Source: JACDAN01 sp963802375 (GTDB lineage: Bacteria; Actinomycetota; Thermoleophilia; Gaiellales; Gaiellaceae). Taken from it: 64,000 nt of DNA. Under the pieces are notes generated by a model that did no database searches, had not been told where the DNA came from, and saw only the letters and a list, made by a program, of their open reading frames with translations. The position numbers were made by a program, and so were the translations under genes. Shown piece after piece: positions 41,103-49,464 of the stretch. Location: positions 53,541 to 117,540 of the forward strand of contig CAWDIJ010000001.1 in assembly GCA_963802375.1 (NCBI GenBank), given 5' to 3'. Every line of letters begins with the position of its first letter. Position 1 is the first letter of the stretch.

Positions 41103-42120
41103 TTACTTCTTCTTTCGGGCCGTGTCTCGCGAAGGCTGCACGCGTTTGGGCTCGCCGGGCATCTTCGGGAACTGCGGCGGGTAGGGCGCCTCGCCGACCC
41201 CCTCCTTCTCCTCCCGCTCGACCCACTCGAAGAGCTTCCGCAGGTCGCAGACTGCGTCGTCGATCCCGGCCTGCACGTCTCCGACCTTCGCGAACCGCTT
41301 CGGCACCGTCCGGAGGTCGAAGTCCTCGGTCTCGACTTCCGGCAGCTCGTCCCAGGTGACCGGCGTCGAGACGGTGGCATCCGGCCGGGCCCGGACCGAG
41401 TAGGCAGACGCGATCGTCCGGTCGCGCGCGTTCTGGTTGTAGTCGATGAAGACGCGGCGGCCACGCTCCTCCTTCCACCACGCCGTCGTGACCTTCTTCG
41501 GCATCCGCCGCTCGACCTCGCGGGCGAACGCGAGCGCGCCAGCGCCGAACCTCCGGGAAGCTCCACTTCGGCTGGATCCGGCAGGCGATGTGGATGCCGC
41601 GGTTGCCGGACGTCTTCGGCCAGCCGGTGAAGCCGAGCTCGTCCAGGACCTCGCGGACGAGCATGGCGACCTTTTTCGCGTCCTTGAACGTCGTTCCCGG
41701 CTGCGGGTCGACGTCGATCCGGAGCTCGTCCGGATTGTCTACGTGCGCTCGCCGCGACGGCCACGGATGGAAGTCGATCGTCGCGAGGTTCGCGGCCCAC
41801 GCGACCTGCGCCAGCTCGGTCACGCAGAGCTCGTCGGCATGCCGGCCCGACGGGAAGGTGACCCGCGCCGTCTCGATCCAGTCCGGCCGCTTCTCCGGCA
41901 CGCGCTTCTGGTAGATCGCCTCGCCCTCGGCCCCGTCCGGGTGCCGCTTCAGTTGCGTGGGGCGCTCGTACAGCGCTCTGACGATCCCCTCGCCGACGGA
42001 CACGTAGTACTGGACGTGGTCGAGCTTGGTCGCCTTTAGCTTGCGGTAGAACGGCTTGTCGGGGTTCGTCACCTTGACGGTGCGACCGCCGATCTCGAGC
42101 TCCACGAACGGGGACGCCAT
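41103..42120 (-). pseudogene. LigD-type polymerase domain protein, frameshifted
   Basis: A stand-alone archaeo-eukaryotic-primase-type polymerase of the LigD/NHEJ family, about 338 residues once repaired. ATG 42120 starts ASPFVELEIGGRTVKVTNPDKPF; the catalytic DxD is Asp136-Val-Asp138 (ELRIDVDPQPG), and SGNRGIHIAC follows. One extra base around 41536-41546 throws the frame off after WSFPEVRR; the correct frame resumes with LAFAREVERRMPKKVTTAWW and ends at 41103. It may be a real mutation or a consensus error. It would work with the ligase at 39766 in end joining. Confidence 0.85.
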
Positions 42121-42511
42121 GGCTGTATTTCACCCTTCCGGCGCATGCCCGTGCTCGCGAGACCTGCCATGTCTCGAGAGCCGGCTCTGCCCACAGATGA
42201 CCGGACACCTGCGGCGGCCCACTTTCGACCCCCTCGAAGCGGGTTCTGACGGACCGCCTCGAGAAAGCGCCTGCAAACGACACCCACCCGGTTTTCGCGG
42301 GCTTTCCTGCACTGGCCGTCAGAGAAGCTTTTCTGGCCGGGACTCCGCTCACTCGTGCGTCGGCGGTTTTCGTGGCCGGGGTACCCCCCACGGCTAGAGC
42401 TCCACCGCGCCTGGCTCACCACTTTGTGAGGATGTCTTTGCGAAACCACCGATTCGCGAGCGCTACAGTCCGCGCCGACCTCTGCGGCTCACAATTGCAA
42501 GAGGGGGAGGC
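42121..42511. other. intergenic region with no recognised gene
   Basis: About 390 bases upstream of two divergent genes. It holds an inverted repeat CTCGCGAGAC..GTCTCGAGAG (42154-42179) and three loosely similar TTTTC(G/T)xGG stretches at 42293-42377. The 3' part must contain the promoter of the 42512 gene. No credible frame on either strand. Confidence 0.4.
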
Positions 42512-42892
42512 ATGATCAGAGGTGAGAACCAAGACGGGCTCGAGCCGATCAGTCCGGAGCTCGTACTAGTCGATCCGGATTTGGCGGCCCGTGTCGACGC
42601 ATCGCGGGTCGAGCACCGAGCAGGCCCGGCGTTACCTGCCACGTCGAGGCTGCGTGGAGCAATGAAACGTGTGCTGGGCCCCGTCGTTGTGGTCGCGGTG
42701 CTCGGCGTACTGGCTGCTACAGGGATGTCGGCCGGAACGCCGTCCGCCGCCGCGCAGTATCAGTACCCGGAGAAAGTAGTGATCTGTCACCACACGCACT
42801 CCGCGACGAACCCGTTCGTCACGATCCGGGTCTCGCGGAACGCCGTGCCGGCGCACCTCTCGCACGGTGACACCATCGGCGCCTGCCCGTAG
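42512..42892 (+). CDS. membrane-anchored or secreted His/Cys-motif protein, copy 1
   Basis: A 126-residue protein in three parts: a ~50-residue N-terminal region containing PISPELVLVDPDLA, a hydrophobic helix (GPVVVVAVLGVLAATG), and a C-terminal 45-residue domain with KVVICHHTHSATNPFVTI and AHLSHGDTIGACP. The two Cys and clustered His suggest a disulfide or metal site. The last ~85 residues and the terminator are nearly duplicated at 50587-50890. The N-terminal PELVLVDPDLA motif recurs in the unrelated 51272-51832 protein. ATG 42512 follows GAGGGGGAGG. Function unknown. Confidence 0.75.
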   Translation: MIRGENQDGLEPISPELVLVDPDLAARVDASRVEHRAGPALPATSRLRGAMKRVLGPVVVVAVLGVLAATGMSAGTPSAAAQYQYPEKVVICHHTHSATNPFVTIRVSRNAVPAHLSHGDTIGACP

Positions 42893-42910
42893 GTAAGACG
42901 CGCTAGAGCG

Positions 42911-42940
42911 GAGAGGCCGTCACGCGGCGGGCGGCCTCCT
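42911..42940 (+). terminator. terminator of copy 1 His/Cys-motif gene
   Basis: GAGGCCG pairs with CGGCCTC across a 12-base loop. The same stem and loop sequence follows the paralogue at 50861-50890. Confidence 0.65.
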
Positions 42941-43303
42941 CGCCTCTTCAGAGCTACCTCTTCTCAATACGCCTAGGCGCTTGCCCGTCCTAGCGGGGAA
43001 TGAAGTACCACCAGGCCAGTGCGACGACCGCCACAGCGACCACGGTGCGCCAGGAGAAACCAGTAAGCCGGGCGTCGGGGCGCAACCTCACCCGTGTGCA
43101 GCTGAGACTCGTTCCACGCCGACCAGATCCCGACAGCGGCGAGTGCGACCGTCAGAGCGGAAGCAGGTAAGCAACTGGGATGCCCCCAACGGTTAGATCG
43201 TCAGAAGGGCGGCCACGGCTCCTACTGATCGGTACATGTCGATCTCGGCCAGGCGCATCCGTCGTCCATACGCAAGGCTGCTTACTAGACGAGAGGAGCG
43301 ACG
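42941..43303 (-). other. gap with traces of a degenerate small membrane protein
   Basis: About 360 bases without an intact gene. On the minus strand one frame reads ALTVALAAVGIWSAWNES (about 43165-43110) and an adjacent frame reads WRTVVAVAVVALAWWYFIPR then stop (about 43050-42995). Together they look like a two-helix membrane protein broken by a frameshift. The evidence is weak and may be coincidental. Confidence 0.25.
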
Positions 43304-43654
43304 ATGAAATACCTACTGCTGATCTGTTGGGACGCAGAGAGGATGGACGCCCAGACCGAGCCCGGCCCGGCGGAGCCACTGGAGGAGGACAGCTTTCCCT
43401 GGTTGGACGACATCCGGGAACGGGGGATCTCGGTCGCCGGCGACAGGCTGGCCCCGCCGCGCCGGGCGCGCTCCGTCCGCGTCCGTGACGGGAAGGTAAT
43501 GGTCACCGACGGCCCGTTCGCGGAGACGAAGGAAGTGGTCGGCGGGTTCGACATCATCCAGTGCGCGAGCATGGACGAGGCTGTCGAGGTCGCGGCCGGG
43601 CATCCCGCCGCCCAGAACGGGACGATCGAGGTCAGGCCGTTTTGGGGCAACTGA
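43304..43654 (+). CDS. YCII-related (DGPF) domain protein
   Basis: A 116-residue protein of the YCII/DGPF family: MKYLLLICWDAERMDA, SVRVRDGKVMVTDGPFAETKEVVGGFDII and SMDEAVEVAAGHP. The hallmark DGPF is present. In actinobacteria such proteins often accompany ECF sigma factors, but none is adjacent here. ATG 43304 follows GAGAGGAGCGACG. The fold suggests a small enzyme or ligand binder; activity unknown. Confidence 0.9.
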   Translation: MKYLLLICWDAERMDAQTEPGPAEPLEEDSFPWLDDIRERGISVAGDRLAPPRRARSVRVRDGKVMVTDGPFAETKEVVGGFDIIQCASMDEAVEVAAGHPAAQNGTIEVRPFWGN

Positions 43655-43861
43655 CCCACGCGGCCCTTCCCGTCCTCGTCGTAGAGGACCTGCCCGGATC
43701 GGCCACTAGCGCCGCGAGCTGAGACGCCGTTGGTTCGGTGAGGGACGGGAGGCGTGGCAAGCGCCCGGGCGTTCGGATCGCCACCCCGCTCCCTGACCAC
43801 CGCTTTGCGCAGTCGCTCTAGCCGGAAACCTGCGCCGTCACGCGGATTCCGGCTACTGGAG

Positions 43862-43950
43862 CGGAGGGGGTGGGATTTGAACCCACGGACGAGCCTAAAC
43901 CCGTCAACGGTTTTCGAGACCGCCCCGTTCGACCGCTCCGGCACCCCTCC
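43862..43950 (-). tRNA. tRNA-Ser(CGA)
   Basis: An 89-base minus-strand gene: acceptor GGAGGGG/CCCCTCC, discriminator G, anticodon loop CTCGAAA (CGA), long variable arm, T-loop TTCAAAT. Confidence 0.95.
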
Positions 43951-43953
43951 TAG

Positions 43954-44044
43954 CGGAGAAGGAGGGATTCGAACCCTCGAGGCAGGGATTTCCCCACCTA
44001 ACGCCTTAGCAGGGCGCCGCCTTCAGCCACTCGGCCACTTCTCC
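43954..44044 (-). tRNA. tRNA-Ser(GCT)
   Basis: A 91-base minus-strand gene: acceptor GGAGAAG/CTTCTCC, discriminator G, anticodon stem GCGCC/GGCGT with loop CTGCTAA (GCT), long variable arm, T-loop TTCGAAT. It lies 3 bases upstream of tRNA-Ser(CGA), so they are probably one transcript. Confidence 0.95.
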
Positions 44045-44102
44045 GTGAGCCGCAGGATAGCCGCGCAGTTCGGCGATCTTCGGAGATACCCTGTTCGCTC
44101 TC

Positions 44103-44191
44103 GGAGAGGTGTCCGAGCGGTCTAAGGAGCGCGACTGGAAATCGCGTACGGGCTGAAAGGTCCGTCGCGGGTTCAAATCCCGCCCTCTCCG
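44103..44191 (+). tRNA. tRNA-Ser(GGA)
   Basis: An 89-base plus-strand gene: acceptor GGAGAGG/CCTCTCC, discriminator G, anticodon stem CGCGA/TCGCG around CTGGAAA (GGA), long variable arm, T-loop TTCAAAT. Divergent from the other two, 58 bases away. Confidence 0.95.
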
Positions 44192-44203
44192 CCTCACAGC
44201 ATG

Positions 44204-44233
44204 GAGCGAGCATCCCGGCCCGGGGGCTCGCTC
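44204..44233. terminator. bidirectional stem-loop terminator
   Basis: GAGCGAGC (44204-44211) pairs with GCTCGCTC (44226-44233). It lies between tRNA-Ser(GGA) and the convergent cytochrome gene. Confidence 0.65.
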
Positions 44234-44241
44234 GCGCAGGG

Positions 44242-44823
44242 CTAGCCCTGCGTCACGAACGCGACGAGGTCGTTGACCTGGTCGGGTGAGAGCTGATCGA
44301 AAGAGGACATGACGCCCGGCCCGTACCCCTCGGCGATGTCAGCGTCCGGGTTGAGAATCGCCCGCCGGACGTACTCGGGGTCTTTGCCCTCGAGCGACTC
44401 AGCGAGGTTGGGCCCGACCGTGCCGGTGCTGCCGGCGGGCTCGTAGGTATGGCACCCGCCGCAGCCGTTCGAGGCGAAGAGCGCTTTGCCGGCCTCGGGG
44501 TCGCCCGCGGGCGCCTCTGCTGGAGCGGTCGTCGCCGGCGGAGTCGTCTCGGTCGGCCCTGTCCCCGTCTCGGTCTCGGCCTGATCCGTCTCGCCGTGAG
44601 CAGCCTCGGCCCCCTCGTCCTCGGCGGCGAAGACGACAACCGCACCGAGCATCGCCACCGTCAGCAGCAAGGTCACGACGACGAAGAGCCCGACGCCCTT
44701 CCTGCCGGGAAAATCTGGCCGGTACCGAGGGATCAACAGCGCCGTCACGAGCGCAAACGCGATGAAGACCGCCGCCGTTCCGCCGAGCCCCAGCTTCTGG
44801 TCGGTCGTCAGCCCGAGGAGCAC
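44242..44823 (-). CDS. membrane-bound c-type cytochrome
   Basis: A 193-residue protein: two membrane helices (about residues 13-31 and 43-67), a Thr/Glu/Pro-rich linker, then a heme domain with Cys121-x2-Cys124-His125 (NGCGGCHTY) and a likely Met ligand in GPGVMSSF. The heme domain is paralogous to the lipoprotein cytochrome at 18741; shared segments include LFASNGCGGCH and EPAGSTGT. GTG 44823. Probably delivers electrons to a terminal oxidase not present in the window. Confidence 0.9.
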   Translation of the reverse strand: MLLGLTTDQKLGLGGTAAVFIAFALVTALLIPRYRPDFPGRKGVGLFVVVTLLLTVAMLGAVVVFAAEDEGAEAAHGETDQAETETGTGPTETTPPATTAPAEAPAGDPEAGKALFASNGCGGCHTYEPAGSTGTVGPNLAESLEGKDPEYVRRAILNPDADIAEGYGPGVMSSFDQLSPDQVNDLVAFVTQG

Positions 44824-44856
44824 GCGCGGAACCTACCGAACGGATTCAATTGACGA

Positions 44857-46485
44857 GTGATCCGCCTCCGCCAGGTGCTGGCGACTCTCGCCTCTGCGGG
44901 CCGAAATCCGGACATCCGTCGAGTCGAGCTCGCATGGGGCGCAGCCATCGCGGCGGAGTGGGCCCACTTCGTCGCACTCGGGGTCTTCGCCTACGAGGAG
45001 GGCGGCGCGTCGGCGGTCGGTGTCGCCGGGCTCGTCCGCCTGCTCCCGGCGGCGATCGTCGCGCCGTTCGCAGCGTCGCTGGGCGACCGCTTCCCGAGGG
45101 AGCGGTTCCTCCTGGTGATGATGCTCGTCGGAGCCGTTGCGCTCGGCGGGTCGGCCGCCGCCTTCGCCGTTGGTGCCGAGTACCTCGTCTTCACGTTCGC
45201 GGCACTACTCGGTCTTGCCGTCACGCTCATCAGGCCCACTCTTCAGGCCCTCCTGCCGTCACTCGCGAAGACCCCCGAAGAGCTGATCGCCTCGAACGGT
45301 GCGACGTCCACGATCGAGAGCCTCGGGACGCTCGTCGGGCCGTTGCTGGCCGGGGTGCTCGTCTCGCTGGCTGACGCCGGGCTGGTGTTCGCCGCTGGGG
45401 CCGGCGCCTTTCTCCTCGCTGCGGCGAGCCTCTGGCGCGTCAGGGTCGAGGGGCGCATCGATCTTGCCGCAGACGACGAAGGCGGCGTCCGTCGCCGAGT
45501 GGGCGCAGGGATTCGAACCCTCGCCCGCGCTCCCCGAGCTCGGCTCGTAGTCGGGCTCATCTTCGCGCAGACCTTCGTCCGCGGTTGCCTCAACGTCCTG
45601 ATCGTCGTCGCGGCGTTCGACGTGCTCGACTCCGGCGGCGAGGCTGTCGGCTACATGACGGCCGCCATCGGGGTCGGGGGCCTGATCGGCGGCCTCGGAG
45701 CGATGACACTCAGGGGGAAGCGGCTCGCTGTGTCCTTCGGGCTCGCCCTCGTGTTCTGGGGAGTGCCGCTCGTGTTCATCGGCCCGTGGCCCGAGCTCGC
45801 GGTGGCGGTCGTCCTGCTCGCGGTCGTCGGCGCGGCCAACAGCGTTGAAGACGTGGCCGGCTTCACCCTGCTGCAGCGGCTCGTTTCCGACCAGGTCCTG
45901 ACGCGCGTTCTCGGCGTCACCTGGAGTCTCGCCATGGGCGGGGTAGCCCTCGGATCGATCGCGGCGCCGCTCGTAGTCGAGGCGGTGGGGCCGGGGACGG
46001 CCTTCGTCGTCGTCGGCTCGATTCTGCCCCTGGTGACGCTGGCGGCCTACCGGCGGCTCACCGAGATCGACAGAACGGTCGCTCCGGCTCCCGAGCTGGA
46101 CCTCGTCGAGCGGGTGCCGATGTTCGGGCCGCTCTCGGTGGCGGCGAAGGAGAGAGTTGCCGCGAACCTCGTCCCGCTGTCGGCCGACGCGGGCCAGGTC
46201 GTGATCCGCGCCGGAGAGGTCGGAGACCGCTTCTACATCGTCGCCGAGGGCGAGCTCGAGGTCTCCGCGGGGGGGTTACAGGCAACCGCCGCCGAGGCGG
46301 ACTACTTCGGCGAGATCGCGCTCCTCCGCGATGTGCCGCGGACGGCGACGGTCACGGCGCTCGTCGACAGCCGGCTGTACGCCCTCCAGCGCGAGGACTT
46401 CCTCGCAGCGGTCACCGGGCACGAAGCCGCACACGCGGCCGGCCGCGCGGTCGTCGACGAGCGGCTGGCGCGGAGCATCGGCTAG
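44857..46485 (+). CDS. MFS transporter fused to a cyclic-nucleotide-binding domain
   Basis: A 542-residue fusion. Residues ~20-405 form an MFS-type transporter with about twelve helices (AASLGDRFPRERFLLVMMLVG is the typical loop 2-3 motif). Residues ~415-525 are a cNMP-binding beta-roll: VERVPMFGPLSVAAKERVAANLVPL, GEVGDRFYIVAEGELEV, DYFGEIALLRDVPRTATVTAL, with the PRTAT arginine that binds the phosphate. Transport could thus be gated by a cyclic nucleotide. GTG 44857; divergent from the cytochrome gene. Confidence 0.9.
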   Translation: MIRLRQVLATLASAGRNPDIRRVELAWGAAIAAEWAHFVALGVFAYEEGGASAVGVAGLVRLLPAAIVAPFAASLGDRFPRERFLLVMMLVGAVALGGSAAAFAVGAEYLVFTFAALLGLAVTLIRPTLQALLPSLAKTPEELIASNGATSTIESLGTLVGPLLAGVLVSLADAGLVFAAGAGAFLLAAASLWRVRVEGRIDLAADDEGGVRRRVGAGIRTLARAPRARLVVGLIFAQTFVRGCLNVLIVVAAFDVLDSGGEAVGYMTAAIGVGGLIGGLGAMTLRGKRLAVSFGLALVFWGVPLVFIGPWPELAVAVVLLAVVGAANSVEDVAGFTLLQRLVSDQVLTRVLGVTWSLAMGGVALGSIAAPLVVEAVGPGTAFVVVGSILPLVTLAAYRRLTEIDRTVAPAPELDLVERVPMFGPLSVAAKERVAANLVPLSADAGQVVIRAGEVGDRFYIVAEGELEVSAGGLQATAAEADYFGEIALLRDVPRTATVTALVDSRLYALQREDFLAAVTGHEAAHAAGRAVVDERLARSIG

Positions 46486-46583
46486 CTCACGGAGGACTCA
46501 CCCCGGGGGCGGCGGCGTCTCGCATCGTCCGGCGTCGCGGGCATGTCGTGAGCGCCGCCCGAGACGCGGACTGGCAGCGTCGC

Positions 46584-48614
46584 TCAGCGCTTCTTCTTGA
46601 CCGTGATCGCGACCGGACTGCTTCTGGTTTGCCCGCCGGAGTTGTCGGTTGCCAGCGCGGTCAGCGTGTACGTGCCGGCGGCGCCGACGTTCCACTGGCC
46701 GGTGTAGGGGGCGGTCGTGTCCTCGCTCAGCTTGGTCGTGCCATTGAAGAACTCAACCCGGACAACGCTGCCGTCGGAGTCGGCTGCGGTCGCCCGAAGC
46801 GACAGCTTGGCCGGGGCGGTGTAGGTGCCGGGCGAGGGTGAGGTGAGCGACACGCTGGGCGGCAGATTCGAGGGTGGTGGAGGAGGAGGCGGAGGAGGCG
46901 GAGGAGGCGGAGGCGGCGGAGGAGGCGGCGGGGCCGCAGAGTCGACCTGGACCATCCGGGCGACCGACGGGACGCCGGCGGAATCGACGATGAAGAGCAT
47001 GTACGGGCCCGGGACCGCGGTGTGCATGTTCGCGGGAACGCTCGCCGACAGCGTGCCGGCGCCGGCCGTGAAGGTAAGCGGGACGTAACGCTGCTCCATC
47101 TCGACCGAGTGAGTCTGGGATCCCAGCCGGATCAGCCCGACCTTCTGAATCGACGCGGCATTCGGCGTGGTGATCTGGAAGGACGTGCCGTGGCTGACGC
47201 TTGCGGGCGCACCCGCGATCTCGGGACGCGGTGCGAGCTCGCCGGAGCCGTCCTTCTTGAACAGATACGGCGGTGTGAAGGTTTCGGCGTTCTTCGCCAG
47301 ATAGTGGACCTGGTCACAGGTACCGCAGATGCCGCCGCCCGAAGAGAGCACACGGCCGTCCGGGAGGAGCAGGGCAGTCGAGTGATATTGGCGTGTCACG
47401 GCCTGCGCCGCGAGGGTGGTCCACTGACCGGTCGCCGGATCCCACCGCTCCGCGTTGTAGACACCGCCGTTCATATCGATGAGCCCCGCCCCGGTCGAGT
47501 TGCCGCCTGTCGCCAGCACGCTCCCGTCGGCGAGCAAGGTGAGGTTGTGCTGGCGACGGCCGAAGGCCATCGGCGAGGTGGCGGAGACCTCGACCTCCGG
47601 TGGGGCCCCGTCGGTGTTGTTGGTGTCGATCACGCGCGCATCCTTCGATGACGCGCCGCCGCCGGCCACGAGCGTCTTGCCGACGTCGTAGACGGCGCGG
47701 CTCCCGTAATCGCGGTTGATCGCATCGCGCTGGCCGAAGCTCTGCCACGCGCCGCCGCCCGCGGTGTCGAGCTTGCGCATCGTCTGATCGGGCCCCGAGT
47801 AGAAGACGCGACCATCGGGCGCGACGTCGAGCCAGGGGTAGAGCGGCAGGTCGAGCGACGCGGTGCTCAGTGTTCGCAGGGTGCCGTCGGTCTTCAGCAC
47901 CTCTGGGGTGTCGGGACGACCCTCCGTGATCAGCATCTCACCGTTCGTCAGCGGCGTGACCGAGGGATACCAGCGGCCGGCGGCCATGTTCGGCCCGAGG
48001 CTCCAGCCGTTGGTTGCGGGGTTGAACAGATGTGTCTGGACGATGCCTTCGAGCTGCGCGTTCTTGTTGCCGCCGGCGAGAAACAGCGAACCGTCAAAGA
48101 GGTGGGCGAAGCCGGCGCAAAAGAGGTTGAAACCCGTATCGACAGTCGCCGGCGTATGTGTGCCCGAGATCGGGTCGTAGACGGTGGCTCGCGTGAAATT
48201 GTGAACGGGGAAAGTCTCGGTCGCGGCGTCGCCGACGGAGTCGAATGCAAGCACCTTGCCGTTCGGAAGCAGAGCGACGTGAATGCCCACGACGGGCCAG
48301 TCGACGACCGGCCCCCATTGACCGACCTGGCCGGGATCAGGGGCGACTGCGGCGGCAGTGGCCTGCGACTCCCAGCCGGACAGGACCCGCGTCTCCCGGT
48401 TGAGCTGCCTCTCGAACGCTCGGCTGTGGATGACGGCGTCCTCGGCCTGATGCCCCGCCGCGGTGTCGACGTTGTGCGCGAGCACGGCCCCCGGGGCACC
48501 GAGGACCACCGCGCTCGCCAGCGCCACGACGAGCGCTGTCCGCAAGGTGCAGCCGCGTGCCCGGAAGCATTGAAGCCGTGCATCGTGCCGGACGAGAGGA
48601 GCCGCAGAGTCCAC
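46584..48614 (-). CDS. secreted galactose-oxidase-like protein (kelch, DUF1929) with C-terminal Ig-like domain
   Basis: About 676 residues: signal peptide (RTALVVALASAVVLGAPGAVLA), a seven-bladed kelch-like barrel with galactose/glyoxal oxidase marks (NLFCAGFAHLFDGSLFLAGG with the candidate cross-link Cys, RWYPSVTPL, RQYHSTALLLPDGRVLSSGG), a DUF1929 domain (HSVEMEQRYVPLTF), about 20 consecutive prolines, and a Big/FN3-like domain (VEFFNGTTKL..YTLTALATDNSG). The start is uncertain: GTG 48614 (AGGAGCG just before it), TTG 48545 or TTG 48650. It would be a copper-radical oxidase for alcohols or sugars. The linker points to surface exposure. Confidence 0.87.
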   Translation of the reverse strand: MDSAAPLVRHDARLQCFRARGCTLRTALVVALASAVVLGAPGAVLAHNVDTAAGHQAEDAVIHSRAFERQLNRETRVLSGWESQATAAAVAPDPGQVGQWGPVVDWPVVGIHVALLPNGKVLAFDSVGDAATETFPVHNFTRATVYDPISGTHTPATVDTGFNLFCAGFAHLFDGSLFLAGGNKNAQLEGIVQTHLFNPATNGWSLGPNMAAGRWYPSVTPLTNGEMLITEGRPDTPEVLKTDGTLRTLSTASLDLPLYPWLDVAPDGRVFYSGPDQTMRKLDTAGGGAWQSFGQRDAINRDYGSRAVYDVGKTLVAGGGASSKDARVIDTNNTDGAPPEVEVSATSPMAFGRRQHNLTLLADGSVLATGGNSTGAGLIDMNGGVYNAERWDPATGQWTTLAAQAVTRQYHSTALLLPDGRVLSSGGGICGTCDQVHYLAKNAETFTPPYLFKKDGSGELAPRPEIAGAPASVSHGTSFQITTPNAASIQKVGLIRLGSQTHSVEMEQRYVPLTFTAGAGTLSASVPANMHTAVPGPYMLFIVDSAGVPSVARMVQVDSAAPPPPPPPPPPPPPPPPPPPPSNLPPSVSLTSPSPGTYTAPAKLSLRATAADSDGSVVRVEFFNGTTKLSEDTTAPYTGQWNVGAAGTYTLTALATDNSGGQTRSSPVAITVKKKR

Positions 48615-48750
48615 CGCTCCTAAGCATTCCACCGCCCTCGTTCCTGTCAAGCGTGAGCGGCCATTCCCATACTTTCGGGTGGGAAACGCCGCGCGCTACT
48701 CGCGGGATGCCGTCTCAGTGACGGGAACTTTGTCAGTACGCAAAACCACA

Positions 48751-48768
48751 GCGGCGCCAAGGCGCCGC
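48751..48768 (-). terminator. stem-loop after the GYD gene
   Basis: GCGGCGCC and GGCGCCGC form a perfect 8-bp stem with a 2-base gap, downstream of the minus-strand GYD-domain gene. Confidence 0.55.
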
Positions 48769-48812
48769 CGCTCGATCTCAGCTGAGTCGAGGCAGCAGGG
48801 ATGGGACGCCGA

Positions 48813-49139
48813 CTAAGCGCCCGGCGCTCGGTACCCGACCTGCTGAGCCTTGCGCAGAGCATCCATCGTCTCGTCGACAGTCAGCAGCACTGTCGTCTCG
48901 AGCGAGCTAAGCGCGCCGCCGCCGGCAATCGCCAGCGCAACCGCGGCCATGGCCACGCTGTCAGGGGCCTCCCAGAGGGTGTAGCCGTCGTGCTCGCCGA
49001 AGGCGTACCAGAACCCGTGGAGCTTCCCGTCGACCGACTCGATGTACTCCTGAGCGGCCTTCCGGCGGTCCTCCGGGTTGCCGATCAGCCTGGCCCACGT
49101 CTCCGGCGTGTAGCTGAACTTGGTCAGATAGAGCGGCAT
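48813..49139 (-). CDS. GYD-domain protein
   Basis: A 108-residue small protein of the GYD family: MPLYLTKFSYTPETWARLIGNPEDRR, LHGFWYAFGEHDGYTLWEAPDSVAMAAVALAI, SLETTVLLTVDETMDALR. ATG 49139 follows AGAGGAGGCGGCG. The family resembles dimeric alpha-beta barrels; no activity is known. An upstream extension to 49355 would read through a decayed tRNA and is rejected. Confidence 0.9.
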   Translation of the reverse strand: MPLYLTKFSYTPETWARLIGNPEDRRKAAQEYIESVDGKLHGFWYAFGEHDGYTLWEAPDSVAMAAVALAIAGGGALSSLETTVLLTVDETMDALRKAQQVGYRAPGA

Positions 49140-49229
49140 CGCCGCCTCCTCTCGTTGCGCCGACATATGCCGTGGGCGCAGGCGTCGAAATATGACTCGC
49201 CCGCAATGCTCGCACAGCGCCAGGTTCAG

Positions 49230-49330
49230 TGGGCGTGACTGGGATCGAACCAGTGACCTCCCGCGGTGTGAAGCAGGTGCAGCACGGCACCAACCGGCGC
49301 TAACCGGCATCGCTCCCACGACATACGCCC
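49230..49330 (-). pseudogene. decayed tRNA-Val copy
   Basis: The 3' half of tRNA-Val is repeated exactly for 36 bases (from 49230) and then for 8 more after a one-base insertion. The anticodon loop still reads ..TTCACAC.. but the 5' half is scrambled, while the 5' end keeps GGGCGTA. The anticodon loop has 8 bases. It cannot be a functional tRNA. The intact gene is at 51116-51187 in the same orientation. The rest of 49140-49464 holds the promoter of the next protease gene. Confidence 0.7.
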
Positions 49331-49464
49331 CAGAGAAACACCGAATTCCCGGCAACCGGGGGACATAACCTCGCCTCTGAAAACGCGAGTTGGTTTGAGC
49401 CAGCGCGTCGATGGATACCTCGTATCCGTTCGTCTATCCGTCTGATGAGGGAGAGGAGGGGTTC

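Noticed and set aside
46870..46940. A GGA/GGC simple repeat as a separate element
   Set aside because: It encodes the poly-proline linker of the galactose-oxidase-like protein and stays in frame.
48813..49355. A longer GYD protein starting at 49355
   Set aside because: The extension reads through the decayed tRNA-Val; a strong ribosome site precedes ATG 49139.
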